Source: Ancylobacter koreensis
GTDB taxonomy: Bacteria; Pseudomonadota; Alphaproteobacteria; Rhizobiales; Xanthobacteraceae
NCBI RefSeq assembly: GCF_023016525.1
Contig: NZ_JALKCG010000001.1
Span: 992,001 to 1,056,000, forward strand
DNA: 64,000 nucleotides
Direction of reading: 5' to 3'
The notes beneath the pieces were generated by a model. It searched no databases and was not told the origin of the DNA. It saw nothing but the letters and a program-made list of their open reading frames with translations. A program made the position numbers and the translations under genes. Positions 1 through 9,225 of the stretch are shown here, piece after piece (within the stretch, counting starts at the first letter, position 1; every line of letters starts with the position of its first letter).

Positions 1-860
1 TCGTCCCAGTCGGCATGGTCGGAGAGGATGAGCGGCAGCTCGACGCCGTTCTGCCGGGCGCGGGCGCGAATGCGCATCCAGCCTGAGGCGAAGGCGGTGA
101 CCGGATCGGGGAAGCGGCGCGACCAGACGTCGGTCATCGCGCTGGGCGGGCAGATCACCACCGCGCCGGCGCGCTTGGCCGCCGGGGCGTCGCGGGCGGG
201 GCGGATGTCGCCGAGGTCGATGCCCTGCGCGCGGTAATACTCGGTCAGCCGCTCCATCGCGCCATGGATGAGGATGGGCCGTTCATGCCCGGCGGCGCGC
301 AGCAGCGCCATGACCCGCTGCGCCTTGCCGAGCGCATAGGCGCCGACGAGATGCGCGCGCTCGGGGAACAAAGCGAGCGAGGCGGTGAGCCTGGCGATCT
401 CGCGCGCCGGCGCGGGATGGCGGAACACCGGCAGGCCGAAGGTCGCCTCCGAGATGAAGACGTGGCAGGGCACCGGGGCGAAGGGCTCGGCGGTCGGGTC
501 GGCGCCCGGCTTGTAGTCGCCCGAGGCGACGATGGTGCAGCCGCGCCAGTCGAGTGCGATCTGCGCGCTGCCCAGTATGTGGCCGGCGGGATGGAAGGTG
601 ACGCCGACGCCGTTCACCTCGACGCGCGCGCCATAGGCCGCCGCCTGCGTCGTGCCCGCGAAATCCTCGCCATAGCGGATCGCCATGATGTCGAGCGTGC
701 GCCGGGTCGCCAGGACGGCGCCATGGCCGGCGCGGGCATGGTCGGAATGGCCGTGGGTGACGAGCGCCCGCGCCACCGGCCGCGTCGGGTCGATGAAGAA
801 GTCGCCGGCCGGGGAATAGAGCCCCTGCGGCGTGGAGTGGAGAAGCTCTTCCGGACGCAT
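1..860 (-). CDS. Ligase-associated DNA damage response exonuclease (MBL fold), 3' end outside window
   Basis: Metallo-beta-lactamase-fold nuclease of the family encoded beside an ATP-dependent DNA ligase, a DEXH helicase and PdeM; it is expected to trim DNA ends during repair. I translated it by hand because it has no stop inside the window. The protein starts MRPEELLHSTPQGLY, carries the metal-binding signature HGHSDHAR near residue 36, then HPAGHILGSAQ and SGDYKPG, all typical of the beta-CASP/MBL nuclease group. At least 286 residues are present and the C-terminus runs off the left edge. The ATG at 860 is the first in-frame start. The helicase and PdeM partners lie at 2.0-5.3 kb on the opposite strand; the ligase is probably just outside the window (inference). 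Confidence 0.88.
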   Translation of the reverse strand, partial: MRPEELLHSTPQGLYSPAGDFFIDPTRPVARALVTHGHSDHARAGHGAVLATRRTLDIMAIRYGEDFAGTTQAAAYGARVEVNGVGVTFHPAGHILGSAQIALDWRGCTIVASGDYKPGADPTAEPFAPVPCHVFISEATFGLPVFRHPAPAREIARLTASLALFPERAHLVGAYALGKAQRVMALLRAAGHERPILIHGAMERLTEYYRAQGIDLGDIRPARDAPAAKRAGAVVICPPSAMTDVWSRRFPDPVTAFASGWMRIRARARQNGVELPLILSDHADWD

Positions 861-933
861 CGCGGAAGATATATAGGGCGGCGCCCCGGTTTTCCGCGAG
901 AGGCCTCGCGGCGGTGTCCAGAGAACCACCCGC

Positions 934-1860
934 ATGAATGCAGGCAGGCTCATCCTCTCCTCCGGCGACCCGACCGTGGATCGCCGGATCGACTGGGCGC
1001 GCGCGCTGATGGAGGAGGGCAACCCCGCCGACGCCGCCGAACTGCTCGCCGAGGCGACCGCGCGCGCCGGCCATTACGCGCCCGGCTGGTTCCTGCTCGG
1101 CGAGGCCCGCGAGGCGGCGGGCGATGCGGCCGGCGCGCGGGCCGCCTTCGAGGGCGCGCTGGCGCAGGATGCCGGCGACACGCTGGGTGCCGCGCTGCGC
1201 CTCGCCCGGCTCGACGGCGCGGTGGCGGAGATGAGCGAAGCCTATGTGCGCGCGCTGTTCGACCAGTATGCCGACCGCTTCGACACCGCGCTGGCGCGGC
1301 TTTCCTATCGCGGGCCGGAGGTGATCGACGCCGCGCTGGAGGCGGCCTGCGCCGGGCTCGGCCGGCCCTATGCCTTCGCACGCGGGCTGGATCTGGGCTG
1401 CGGCACCGGGCTGGTGGCGCTGCGCATCGAGGCGCGGCTCGGCGCGATCGAGGGCGTCGACCTCTCGCCCAACATGATCGACCGCGCGGCAAGGCGCGGC
1501 GTCTATGAGCGGCTGACGGCCGGCGAGATGCTGGCCTTCCTTAAGGCGCGGCCGGCGTGCGACGTCGACCTGATCTTTGCCGGCGACGCCTTCTGCTACC
1601 TCGCCGAGCTCGGCCCTATCCTCATGGAGAGCCGCCGCGTGCTGGAGCCGGGCGGGCTTCTCGCCTTCACCACCGAGACGCATGAGGGCGAGAGCGTGTT
1701 GCTGCGCGACACGCTGCGCTACGCCCACGCGGTGGACCATGTGCATGCCGGGCTGGCGGCCGCCGGGCTGGGGCTGGTGCATCTGGCGGATGAATGGGTG
1801 CGCAAGGAGCACCAGACCCCGGTGCCGGGTATCGTCGTGGTGGCGCAGCGCGCGGAGTGA
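934..1860 (+). CDS. TPR-containing class I SAM-dependent methyltransferase
   Basis: Predicted methyltransferase of 308 residues with an N-terminal TPR-like helical part (about residues 20-95, alanine-rich, with repeated A-x-x-A-F patterns) followed by a Rossmann methyltransferase domain. SAM-binding motif I is LDLGCGTGL near residue 152, followed by the acidic strand GVDLSPNMI and a late motif EPGGLLAFTTE. This order matches the predicted TPR-methyltransferase group (COG4976-like). The substrate is unknown. It sits between the two divergent halves of the ligase-associated repair set, facing the helicase direction with about 190 bases between them, so a role in that system is possible but unproven. 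ATG at 934 gives the complete TPR part; the Shine-Dalgarno (AGAGAA) is weak. Confidence 0.85.
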   Translation: MNAGRLILSSGDPTVDRRIDWARALMEEGNPADAAELLAEATARAGHYAPGWFLLGEAREAAGDAAGARAAFEGALAQDAGDTLGAALRLARLDGAVAEMSEAYVRALFDQYADRFDTALARLSYRGPEVIDAALEAACAGLGRPYAFARGLDLGCGTGLVALRIEARLGAIEGVDLSPNMIDRAARRGVYERLTAGEMLAFLKARPACDVDLIFAGDAFCYLAELGPILMESRRVLEPGGLLAFTTETHEGESVLLRDTLRYAHAVDHVHAGLAAAGLGLVHLADEWVRKEHQTPVPGIVVVAQRAE

Positions 1861-1880
1861 GCGTGCGCCCCCCGCTTCCG

Positions 1881-1984
1881 CGTCATCCCGGCCGAAGCGA
1901 AGCGGAGAGCCGGGATCGCGCCCCGACACTGCTTCTTCCTGCCCGCGATCCCGGATCGGCCTGCGGCCGTCCGGGATGACGACC
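1881..1984. repeat. Dispersed palindromic repeat, type B
   Basis: Intergenic element built from inverted copies of a CGTCATCCCGG unit, with GATCCCGGATCGGCC and GGCCGTCCGGGATGACG at its right end. Similar units recur at 13540, 13753 and 36991. It lies between the methyltransferase and the helicase. It can fold into stable RNA or DNA hairpins; no coding potential is evident. Confidence 0.75.
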
Positions 1985-2046
1985 GAGGGAAGCTCTGCAA
2001 AGACGCGCCCCCTCGCAATTCGCCGCCGAGGCATTAGCTTCTCGCC

Positions 2047-4599
2047 GTGCCGATGGATGCCGCGCCTGCCCCCGACCTGCCCGACGATCTGCTGCCCGAG
2101 CCGTTCCGGCGCTGGTTCGCCGGGCGGGGCTGGGCGCCGCGCGCGCACCAGCTCGAACTGCTCGCCAAGGCGCGCGCGGGCCGCTCGGCCCTGCTGATCG
2201 CCCCGACGGGAGCGGGCAAGACGCTGGCCGGCTTCCTGCCGAGCCTCGTCGAGCTGTCGCAGCGGGCCCGTGCCCGCAACAGCGTGCGCCCGCCCGGCGT
2301 GCACACGCTCTACATCTCCCCGCTCAAGGCGCTGGCCGTCGACGTCGCCCGCAATCTGGAGCGGCCGGCGGCGGAGATGGACTTGGCCGTCCGCATCGAG
2401 ACCCGAACCGGCGACACGCCGGCCTCGCGCCGCCAGCGCCAGCGGCGTGACCCGCCCGACATATTGCTCACCACGCCGGAACAGATCGCCCTTCTGCTGG
2501 CTTCGGGCGACGGCGAGGCGCTGTTCGGCGATCTCCGCCGCATCGTGCTCGACGAACTGCACGCGCTGGCCGGCTCGAAGCGCGGCGACCTGCTCTCGCT
2601 CGGCCTCGCCCGGCTGCGGGCGCTCGCGCCGCAGGCGCAGACGGTCGGCCTCTCGGCGACGGTGGCCGATCCCGACACGCTGCGCCGCTGGTTGGTGCCG
2701 CAGGCTCGCGAGGGCGAGATGGGCGATGTGGTGATCGCGCAGGCCGGCGCGGCGCCGGAACTCTCCATGCTGGACAGCGTCGCCCATGTGCCCTGGGCCG
2801 GCCACACGGCGCGCCATTCGCTGAAGGAGATCTACGCGCTGATCGCGGCCAACACGACGACGCTGGTCTTCGTGAACACCCGCATGCAGGCCGAGCTGCT
2901 GTTCCAGGAGCTGTGGCACATCAACGACGCCAATCTGCCGATCGCCCTGCACCACGGCTCGCTCGATGTCTCGCAGCGCCGGCGGGTGGAGGCGGCGATG
3001 GGCGAGGGCCGGCTGAAGGCGGTGGTGTGCACCTCCTCGCTGGATCTGGGCATCGACTGGGGCGCGGTCGACCTCGTGGTGAATGTTGGCGCGCCGAAGG
3101 GTTCCTCGCGGCTGATGCAGCGCATCGGGCGCGCCAATCATCGGCTGGACGAGCCGAGCCGCGCCGTGCTGGTGCCGGCGAACCGCTTCGAGGTTCTGGA
3201 ATGCCGCGCCGCGCTGGAAGCGGTGCGGGCGGGCGCGCAGGACAGCGCGGTCATCCGCACCGGCGCGCTCGACGTGCTGGCGCAGCACGTGCTCGGCATG
3301 GCCTGCGCCGGCCCCTTCGCCGCCGACGACCTCTATGCCGAGGTGATTTCGGCCGAGCCCTATGCGGGTCTCGTCCGGCAGGATTTCGACGACGTGCTCG
3401 ATTTCGTCGCGACGGGGGGCTACGCGCTGCGCGCCTATGAGCGCTTCGCCCGCATCCGCCGCATGAAGGACGGGCGCTGGCGCGTCGCCAACCCGGAGGT
3501 GGCGCAGCAATACCGGCTGAATGTCGGCACCATCGTCGAGGCGAGCATGCTGAAGGTGCGGCTCGCCGGCGCCAAGTCGCGCTTCGGCGGCCGGGTGCTC
3601 GGCGAGGTGGAGGAATATTTCGTCGAGACGATGAGCCCCGGCGACACCTTCGTCTTCGCCGGCGAGGTGCTGGAGTATCTTGCCATCGTCGACGAGGAGG
3701 TGCGCGTCGCCCGCAGCAACGCGAAGGAGCCGAAGGTGCCCTCCTACGCCGGCGGCAAGTTCCCGCTCTCCACCTTCCTCGCCGCGCGGGTGCGCGCGCT
3801 GCTCGCCGATCCCGCCGGCTGGTCCGCCCTGCCGGGGCAGGTGCATGAATGGCTGGAGCTGCAGAAGCTGCGCTCGCGCCTGCCGGGCCGGGAGGACCTG
3901 CTGGTCGAGACCTTTCCGCGTGGCGGGCGCTACCACCTCGTCGCCTATCCCTTCGAGGGCCGGCTGGCGCACCAGACGCTCGGCATGCTGCTGACCCGCC
4001 GGCTCGACCGCGCCGGGCTGCACCCGCTCGGCTTCATGGCCAACGACTACGCGCTGGTGATCTACGGCGCGCGCGACATGTCGCTCGCTATTCAACAGGG
4101 GCGGCTCTCGCTCGACGCGCTGTTCGACGCCGACATGCTGGGCGACGACCTTGAGGACTGGCTCGCCGAATCTGCGCTGATGAAGCGCACCTTCCGGCAA
4201 TGTGCCGTCATCGGCGGGCTGATCGAGCGGCGCTTTCCCGGCCGGGAGAAGAACGCGCGGCAGGTGACGATGTCGACCGATCTCGTCTATGACGTGCTGC
4301 GCCGGCACGAGCCGGGCCACGTTCTGCTGCGCGCGGCCCGCGCCGATGCGGCCACCGGGCTTCTGGACATTCGCCGCCTCTCCGACATGCTCACCCGCAT
4401 CCGGGGGCGAATCGACCATGTGGCGCTGGAGCGGGTCTCCCCGCTCGCCGTGCCGGTCATGCTGGAGATCGGCCGCGAGATGGTGGCGGGCGGCGCCTCC
4501 GAGGCGCTGCTGGCGGAAGCCGAGGACGAACTGATCAGGGAGGCGATGGACGGTGCATCGGACGGCGGAAACGGCGCGGGAGACGGATGGCGGGCATGA
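2047..4599 (+). CDS. Ligase-associated DNA damage response DEXH box helicase (Lhr-like)
   Basis: Superfamily 2 helicase of 850 residues that would unwind or translocate on DNA during repair together with the neighbouring nucleases. Motifs in order: Walker A APTGAGKT near residue 53, YISPLKALAVD (motif Ia), TTPEQ, the DEXH box LDELHALAGSKRG near residue 170, SATVAD (motif III), then the second RecA domain with HHGSLD, TSSLDLGIDWG and QRIGRANH (motif VI). The roughly 400-residue C-terminal extension is the Lhr-core type winged-helix/accessory region. The start is GTG at 2047; an ATG two codons later (2053) is equally possible. It overlaps PdeM by 47 bases, which indicates one transcript. The family is known from operons with an ATP-dependent ligase. 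Confidence 0.92.
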   Translation: MPMDAAPAPDLPDDLLPEPFRRWFAGRGWAPRAHQLELLAKARAGRSALLIAPTGAGKTLAGFLPSLVELSQRARARNSVRPPGVHTLYISPLKALAVDVARNLERPAAEMDLAVRIETRTGDTPASRRQRQRRDPPDILLTTPEQIALLLASGDGEALFGDLRRIVLDELHALAGSKRGDLLSLGLARLRALAPQAQTVGLSATVADPDTLRRWLVPQAREGEMGDVVIAQAGAAPELSMLDSVAHVPWAGHTARHSLKEIYALIAANTTTLVFVNTRMQAELLFQELWHINDANLPIALHHGSLDVSQRRRVEAAMGEGRLKAVVCTSSLDLGIDWGAVDLVVNVGAPKGSSRLMQRIGRANHRLDEPSRAVLVPANRFEVLECRAALEAVRAGAQDSAVIRTGALDVLAQHVLGMACAGPFAADDLYAEVISAEPYAGLVRQDFDDVLDFVATGGYALRAYERFARIRRMKDGRWRVANPEVAQQYRLNVGTIVEASMLKVRLAGAKSRFGGRVLGEVEEYFVETMSPGDTFVFAGEVLEYLAIVDEEVRVARSNAKEPKVPSYAGGKFPLSTFLAARVRALLADPAGWSALPGQVHEWLELQKLRSRLPGREDLLVETFPRGGRYHLVAYPFEGRLAHQTLGMLLTRRLDRAGLHPLGFMANDYALVIYGARDMSLAIQQGRLSLDALFDADMLGDDLEDWLAESALMKRTFRQCAVIGGLIERRFPGREKNARQVTMSTDLVYDVLRRHEPGHVLLRAARADAATGLLDIRRLSDMLTRIRGRIDHVALERVSPLAVPVMLEIGREMVAGGASEALLAEAEDELIREAMDGASDGGNGAGDGWRA

Positions 4600-5278
4600 T
4601 GGTACGGCGGTGGCCCTGGCCGGCGTCGCGCTCGTGCTCGACGCCGCCGGCGCGCTGTGGTGGCCGGCCGAGCGCATGCTCATTGTCGCCGACCTGCATC
4701 TGGAGAAGGGCTCCTCCTTCGCCGCGCGCGGCGTGCCGCTGCCGCCCTATGACAGCCGGGCGACGCTGACGCTGCTCGCCCGCATCGTCGAGCGCCGGCG
4801 CCCGCGCACCCTCGTCGCGCTCGGCGACAGCTTCCACGATCGTGGCGGCGCCGATCGGCTGGCCGGCGAGGAACGCGCGACGCTGGCCGCGCTGATGCGC
4901 GGGTGCGAGATGGTGTGGATCGCCGGCAACCACGATCCCGATCCGGTGCCGGGGTTCGGGGGCATCTGCGCGGAGGAACTGCGTATCGGCCCGCTGACCC
5001 TGCGCCACGAGCCTGCCGTGGAGCCGGGGGAGGGCGAGATCGCCGGCCATTTCCACCCTGTGGCGCGGGTGGTGGTGCGCGGGCGCAGCCTGCGCCGGCG
5101 CTGCTTCGCCACCGACGGGCGGCGGCTCGTCATGCCTGCCCTCGGCGCCTATGCCGGCGGGCTCAATGTGCGCGACGCCGCGCTGGCCCGCCTGTTCGCG
5201 CCCGCCTATGAGGCGCATCTGGTCGGCGCCGCGCGCACCTACCGCATCGCCCACCACGCCTGCCTGCCGGACCGGTAG
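4553..5278 (+). CDS. pdeM: Ligase-associated DNA damage response endonuclease PdeM
   Basis: Calcineurin-like metallophosphoesterase of 241 residues, the fourth member of the ligase-associated repair set. Metal-binding motifs are visible in order: IVADLHLEKG (D-x-H), ALGDSFHD (G-D), WIAGNHDPD (G-N-H-D) and IAGHFHPVA (G-H-x-H). These are the four signatures of the phosphoesterase fold. The GTG start at 4553 lies inside the end of the helicase gene, an overlap of 47 bases, so the two are probably translationally coupled; a shorter in-frame GTG at 4610 is an alternative. It ends in a convergent arrangement with the SEL1 gene, with a hairpin between them. Confidence 0.9.
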   Translation: MHRTAETARETDGGHDGTAVALAGVALVLDAAGALWWPAERMLIVADLHLEKGSSFAARGVPLPPYDSRATLTLLARIVERRRPRTLVALGDSFHDRGGADRLAGEERATLAALMRGCEMVWIAGNHDPDPVPGFGGICAEELRIGPLTLRHEPAVEPGEGEIAGHFHPVARVVVRGRSLRRRCFATDGRRLVMPALGAYAGGLNVRDAALARLFAPAYEAHLVGAARTYRIAHHACLPDR

Positions 5279-5286
5279 AACGCAAA

Positions 5287-5308
5287 ATGCCCGGCCGGAG
5301 CCGGGCAT
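5287..5308 (-). terminator. Rho-independent terminator of the SEL1/PodJ-like gene
   Basis: Perfect 9-bp stem ATGCCCGGC / GCCGGGCAT with a four-base CGGA loop. On the minus strand it is followed directly by TTTT, so it serves the minus-strand gene ending at 5330. As a hairpin it can also limit read-through from pdeM on the other strand. Confidence 0.75.
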
Positions 5309-5329
5309 CGCGACACTTAGGGGATTGGT

Positions 5330-8300
5330 TCAGCGCGAGGCGGTCTGGCGCGGGGCGCCGTTGCTCCAGTCGGCCAGCGCGGTGTCGTTGGCCTTGGCGT
5401 CGACGGTGAGCGGCGCCCAGTGCTCGACGGCCTGCCGGGCGGCGGCGAGGCTGCGCGCGTCGAGCCGCGCCGCCATCTCGTCGCGCTTGGCGGCGGCCTC
5501 GCCGTCCCCGCGCGCGGCGGCCAGCGCAAACCAGCGCCACGCTTCCGAGGGGCTCGCCGCGACGCCGAAGCCGCGGGCATAGAGCACGGCGAGATTGTAC
5601 TGGCTGTCGCGGACGCCGCGCTCGGCGGCGCGGGTGAACCAGATCGCCGCCGTGCGGTAGTCGGGCTGGCCGTCGACGCCGGAGGCGAGCATCACGCCGA
5701 GATTGTGCATGGCGGCGACATTGCCGGCGGCGGCGGCCTGCTCATAGAGCTGGCGCGCCCGGCCGGCGTCGCGCGGCACGCCTTCCATGCCCTTCTCGTA
5801 GATGGTGCCGAGCCGATAGGTCGCCGGCACTGAACCATTGGCTGAGGCATAGCTGAACCATTCGGCGGCGCGCGCCGCGTTGGGGGCGACGCCTTCGCCC
5901 TCCATGAAGCGGCGGGCGATCTCGAAGGCGGCGGTCGGGTCGCCGGCCAGCGCGGCGGCGCGCAGCGTCTGGCTGGCGATGCCGCCAGGCAGCTCGCTCG
6001 GCAGCGACATGCTGGAAGGGCCGATGGGCGCTTCGGATTCCGGCGAAGCGGCCGGCGGGGTGGCCGGGGCCGCGGCGGGCGGGGCCACCTCGGGAGCGGG
6101 GGCGATCTGCGGTCGCGTGCCGCCCACCGAGCCGGTGATGTCCTCCGGCGCCGGGGTCGCGTTCGGCAGGGCCGGGCGCGCGCTCGGCGGCAGGACGGCG
6201 GTGGAGGAGAGCGCGGGCACGCCGGCGCGCAGCTGCCCCTCGCGCATCTGGGCGAGCAGGTGCCAGGAACCATAGGCCAGCGCCGAGCCGCACAGGCCGA
6301 TCAGCAGCATGGCGCGGATGCGGGCGAGCCAGCGGCCGGGCTTGCGGCGGTTGCGTTCGGCGATGTGGCTGCGCATCTCCGGCGGCACGGCGCCGGAAGG
6401 CTGCGCGGCGCGGCGGGCCTGCGCGATGAAGGCGGTGCGGGTCGGGGTGCCGGCGGCCGCGCGCGGCGCCTCGCCGGAAGCCGGCTTGCGGGTCGCGGCC
6501 TCGGCGTCGAGATCGACCGGGTGGAAATCGACATCGTCGTCGAAGGCGGTGACGACGCGCGGGCCGTCATGGCGCGCCACCGGGCGGGCGGCGGGTGCCG
6601 GTGCGGCGGCGTCCTGAGCCGGCGCGGCGGCGTGGGCGCGCAGGGCGACGGCGGCGTCGGTGGAGCGGCTGAGCTCCTCAAGCGCCGCGCGCATGAGCTG
6701 CGGCTCGAAGGGGCGCGGGATCGAGGCCGGCGGCGGGGCGAAGGCCACTTCCGGCGTCGGTGCGGGCACTTCCGGTTCCGGGGCGGGCTCCGGCGCAGGG
6801 ACGGGCGCGGGCGCGAAGCTCGCCGGGGCGGCGGCCTCGGGCACGGAGACCGGCGCAGGCAATGGCGCCGCCGCCTCATGCGCGGCTTCGATGCCCGCCA
6901 TCTCGCGCCGGATGCGGGCGGAGGGACCGTTCGGGCTGCCGCCCGGCGGGCGGGCGCGGGGGCCGGCGGCGAGGAAGGTGGCGCGGGTCTCTTCCATCTG
7001 GATGAAGAGGTCGTTCACCGCGCGCTCGATGCTGGAGAGCTGGCCAGCGATCTCGGCGCCGGCGACGGCCTTTTCGATGCGCTGCGTCAGTTCGCCGATC
7101 TGCCGGCCGAGCGCGTCGAAGCGCGGGGCTTCGTCGGGCATCGCCACCGGGCGCTCGATGCGCTCGATGCGTTCGGAGAGGCCACGGATCAACGTCTCCA
7201 TGCCAGCCGGCAGCTCGCGGCGGGCGCTGGCGAGGCCGTTCTGGATGGTGTCGAGGCGGCTGACCAGATCGTCCAGCGGAACAGGACCGGGCTGGCTGAC
7301 GATCTTGTCGGCCAGCGTGTCGATGCGGCGCTCCAGCGAGCCGAAGGCGGTGCGGATCGCGCGCTCCTCATTAGCGGCGATCTCGGAGACCTTTACCGCC
7401 AGCATGGAGACCTGCTCGGCCAGCAGGCGTACCGAATCCGAGGAGAGGGTGCGGGCCAGCAGGTCGCGGATCTCGGTCGCCTGCGCCTGCAGCCGGGCGA
7501 TGGTGGCGCCGTCCGCCGACTTGGCGCTGACGACATCGACCTTGCGCTCCAGCGTGTCGATGCGGCTGAGCAGCAGCGCGGGATGCTCGGGCAGCTTGAG
7601 CCCGCCGATCATGTCGCGCAGCGCCAGCAGCGTGGCGCGCAGCTCCTCGTCGCGCACGCCGGCGCGCTCCACCCGCTCGGCGAGCTGCTGCACGACGCGC
7701 TGGAGATCGTCCACCGCGCGGCGCGGCGCCACCGAGGCGAGCGACTGGCGCATCACGCCGAGCTCACCCTGTATCGCGACGAGCGTGTCGTTGGCCGGCC
7801 CCGGACGGGGAGTCGACGGTGCGGCCGCGTGGGCGGCGGGGGCGGGCGGAACGGGCGCGGGCTGGGCCGGCGCGGCAGGTGCCGCCGCGAGAGGTGCCGC
7901 TGCGAGAGGCGCCGCTGTAACCGGCGTGTGTGCCATCGGCGCTGGCGCGGCGGCGCGGGTGGGGAAGGGGCCGCCGGCGAAGGGATCGCGTACGAAGCGC
8001 TCGCTGATGGCGTCGCGCACCGGGGGACGCGCCTCGCGGGCCGGCATTTCGCGCGGCGTCTCGCGGTAGGCCGGTTCGCGAGGGGGCTCGCGGTAGGTGT
8101 GCTCGCGATAGGCCGGCTCCCGCGCGGATTCGTGGTGGCGCTGCCCGGCGTCGCGGTCGAGCTCGCTCTGGCGCGCGGCGATCTCCGCCACGGCGGCCTC
8201 GATGGCGTTCGGCGAGGGGGCAAAGCCGGGCGGGGCAAAGGGGGGCGGGGGAGCGAAGGCGGGACGGGCGGGCTCCGCAGGCGCCGGCTCATGCCGGGCC

Positions 8301-8794
8301 ATCTCGGCACGGGCGGCCTCGCGCGGGGCGATGAGATGCATCGCCTCCAGCCGCTGGTCGATCTCGCGGATGGCCGCCTGCAGCCGCTGGTCGGCATAGG
8401 TCGAGCCGGTGGAGGCCGGGGCCGGAGCGGGGGCGACGACGGGCGCCGGCTGCGGTTCGCTGAAGGGAGCGGGCTGGAGCGGGGCGGCGGGCGGCGCGCC
8501 GAAGGGCGCCTGGAGAAGGTCGGCGGCGCTGGGAATGGCGGGGGCCGCAGGAGCGTGCGGCGGCGCCACGGCGCCGAGCTGGTCGATCTTGCCGGCGAGC
8601 TGCTCGATGCGGCGCTGCAGCTCGGCGACGCTGCCCGGGCTTTCCCCACCCGGCGCGGAATTGCCGGCGGTGCCGATGAGCTGGCTGCGCAGCCATTGTT
8701 CCAGCGGCATGCCGGCGCGCTGCGCGGCTTCGCTCATGGCGCGCCAGGCTTCCGGAGCGATCTGCCCGGCCGTCGAAGGGGCCCCTTGCCTCAC
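5330..8794 (-). CDS. PodJ-like SEL1-repeat polar membrane protein
   Basis: Large protein of 1154 residues with the architecture of the alphaproteobacterial localization factor PodJ. It has a long cytoplasmic part rich in Ala/Pro with a central predicted coiled coil (about residues 340-640, with repeated leucine and arginine heptads such as LERRIDTLADKI), one membrane segment near residues 825-845 (MLLIGLCGSALAYGSW), then a periplasmic Pro/Ala linker and SEL1/TPR-like repeats (about residues 990-1120, motifs such as AAEWFSYASANGS and AAIWFTRAAERG). PodJ homologs organise cell poles. No C-terminal peptidoglycan-binding domain is seen. The GTG start has GGAGAG five bases upstream. The gene is single, with its own terminator. 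The family assignment rests on architecture only. Confidence 0.75.
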   Translation of the reverse strand: MRQGAPSTAGQIAPEAWRAMSEAAQRAGMPLEQWLRSQLIGTAGNSAPGGESPGSVAELQRRIEQLAGKIDQLGAVAPPHAPAAPAIPSAADLLQAPFGAPPAAPLQPAPFSEPQPAPVVAPAPAPASTGSTYADQRLQAAIREIDQRLEAMHLIAPREAARAEMARHEPAPAEPARPAFAPPPPFAPPGFAPSPNAIEAAVAEIAARQSELDRDAGQRHHESAREPAYREHTYREPPREPAYRETPREMPAREARPPVRDAISERFVRDPFAGGPFPTRAAAPAPMAHTPVTAAPLAAAPLAAAPAAPAQPAPVPPAPAAHAAAPSTPRPGPANDTLVAIQGELGVMRQSLASVAPRRAVDDLQRVVQQLAERVERAGVRDEELRATLLALRDMIGGLKLPEHPALLLSRIDTLERKVDVVSAKSADGATIARLQAQATEIRDLLARTLSSDSVRLLAEQVSMLAVKVSEIAANEERAIRTAFGSLERRIDTLADKIVSQPGPVPLDDLVSRLDTIQNGLASARRELPAGMETLIRGLSERIERIERPVAMPDEAPRFDALGRQIGELTQRIEKAVAGAEIAGQLSSIERAVNDLFIQMEETRATFLAAGPRARPPGGSPNGPSARIRREMAGIEAAHEAAAPLPAPVSVPEAAAPASFAPAPVPAPEPAPEPEVPAPTPEVAFAPPPASIPRPFEPQLMRAALEELSRSTDAAVALRAHAAAPAQDAAAPAPAARPVARHDGPRVVTAFDDDVDFHPVDLDAEAATRKPASGEAPRAAAGTPTRTAFIAQARRAAQPSGAVPPEMRSHIAERNRRKPGRWLARIRAMLLIGLCGSALAYGSWHLLAQMREGQLRAGVPALSSTAVLPPSARPALPNATPAPEDITGSVGGTRPQIAPAPEVAPPAAAPATPPAASPESEAPIGPSSMSLPSELPGGIASQTLRAAALAGDPTAAFEIARRFMEGEGVAPNAARAAEWFSYASANGSVPATYRLGTIYEKGMEGVPRDAGRARQLYEQAAAAGNVAAMHNLGVMLASGVDGQPDYRTAAIWFTRAAERGVRDSQYNLAVLYARGFGVAASPSEAWRWFALAAARGDGEAAAKRDEMAARLDARSLAAARQAVEHWAPLTVDAKANDTALADWSNGAPRQTASR

Positions 8795-9225
8795 CGTTCT
8801 CTCCGTCGCGTCGGCACCATGAGCGGCGGGAATCGCCGCGCCAGCTCTTCCGGCTGCCGGCGCAACTGTTTCGAATCTTGGTAAATGGCCAGTTAATGGG
8901 TACCGCCGGTCAGCCTTGGCGGCCCGGCGAGGCGCTTCCGAAACCGGAAATCCGGGCGGTAACGGAGCCCGCCGACACGGCCTTACATTGCCGGCAAGCG
9001 GATTGTGGGGGCGTGCCGGCCGGCTTTCCCTGCCGCCGGCCGTCTCGCATCATGACAGGGAATATCCTGATGGATCAGCCGGTTGACTGTCGGTTTAACA
9101 GTAAGTTGCCCTAACGTCGGGTGTGACTTTCTCCCCTAGCGGCAACCGCTCTGCGACAGTGCGTCAACATCGCTGACGCGCTGCACCAATTCACCCGGAC
9201 CAGATCCCCACCCGGAGTTGCCGAC
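8795..9225. other. Intergenic region between divergent SEL1 gene and MerR regulator
   Basis: About 430 bases without a credible gene. It must hold both divergent promoters. The only structured element I see is a short inverted repeat ACTGT-N7-ACAGT at 9086-9102, about 125 bases before the MerR start, preceded by TTGACT. It could be a regulator site, but with 5-bp arms this is weak. Confidence 0.5.

Noticed and set aside
283-4683. A 1466-codon open frame on the minus strand across the exonuclease, methyltransferase and helicase region
   Set aside because: It runs antisense to the helicase and methyltransferase, which have complete motif sets; its translation is low-complexity Arg/Ala/Gly/His without domains. 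Long antisense frames are expected at this GC content.
6260-8884. An 874-codon plus-strand frame antisense to the SEL1/PodJ-like gene
   Set aside because: Gly/Arg-rich without motifs; the opposite strand has a membrane segment, coiled coil, SEL1 repeats, ribosome site and terminator.
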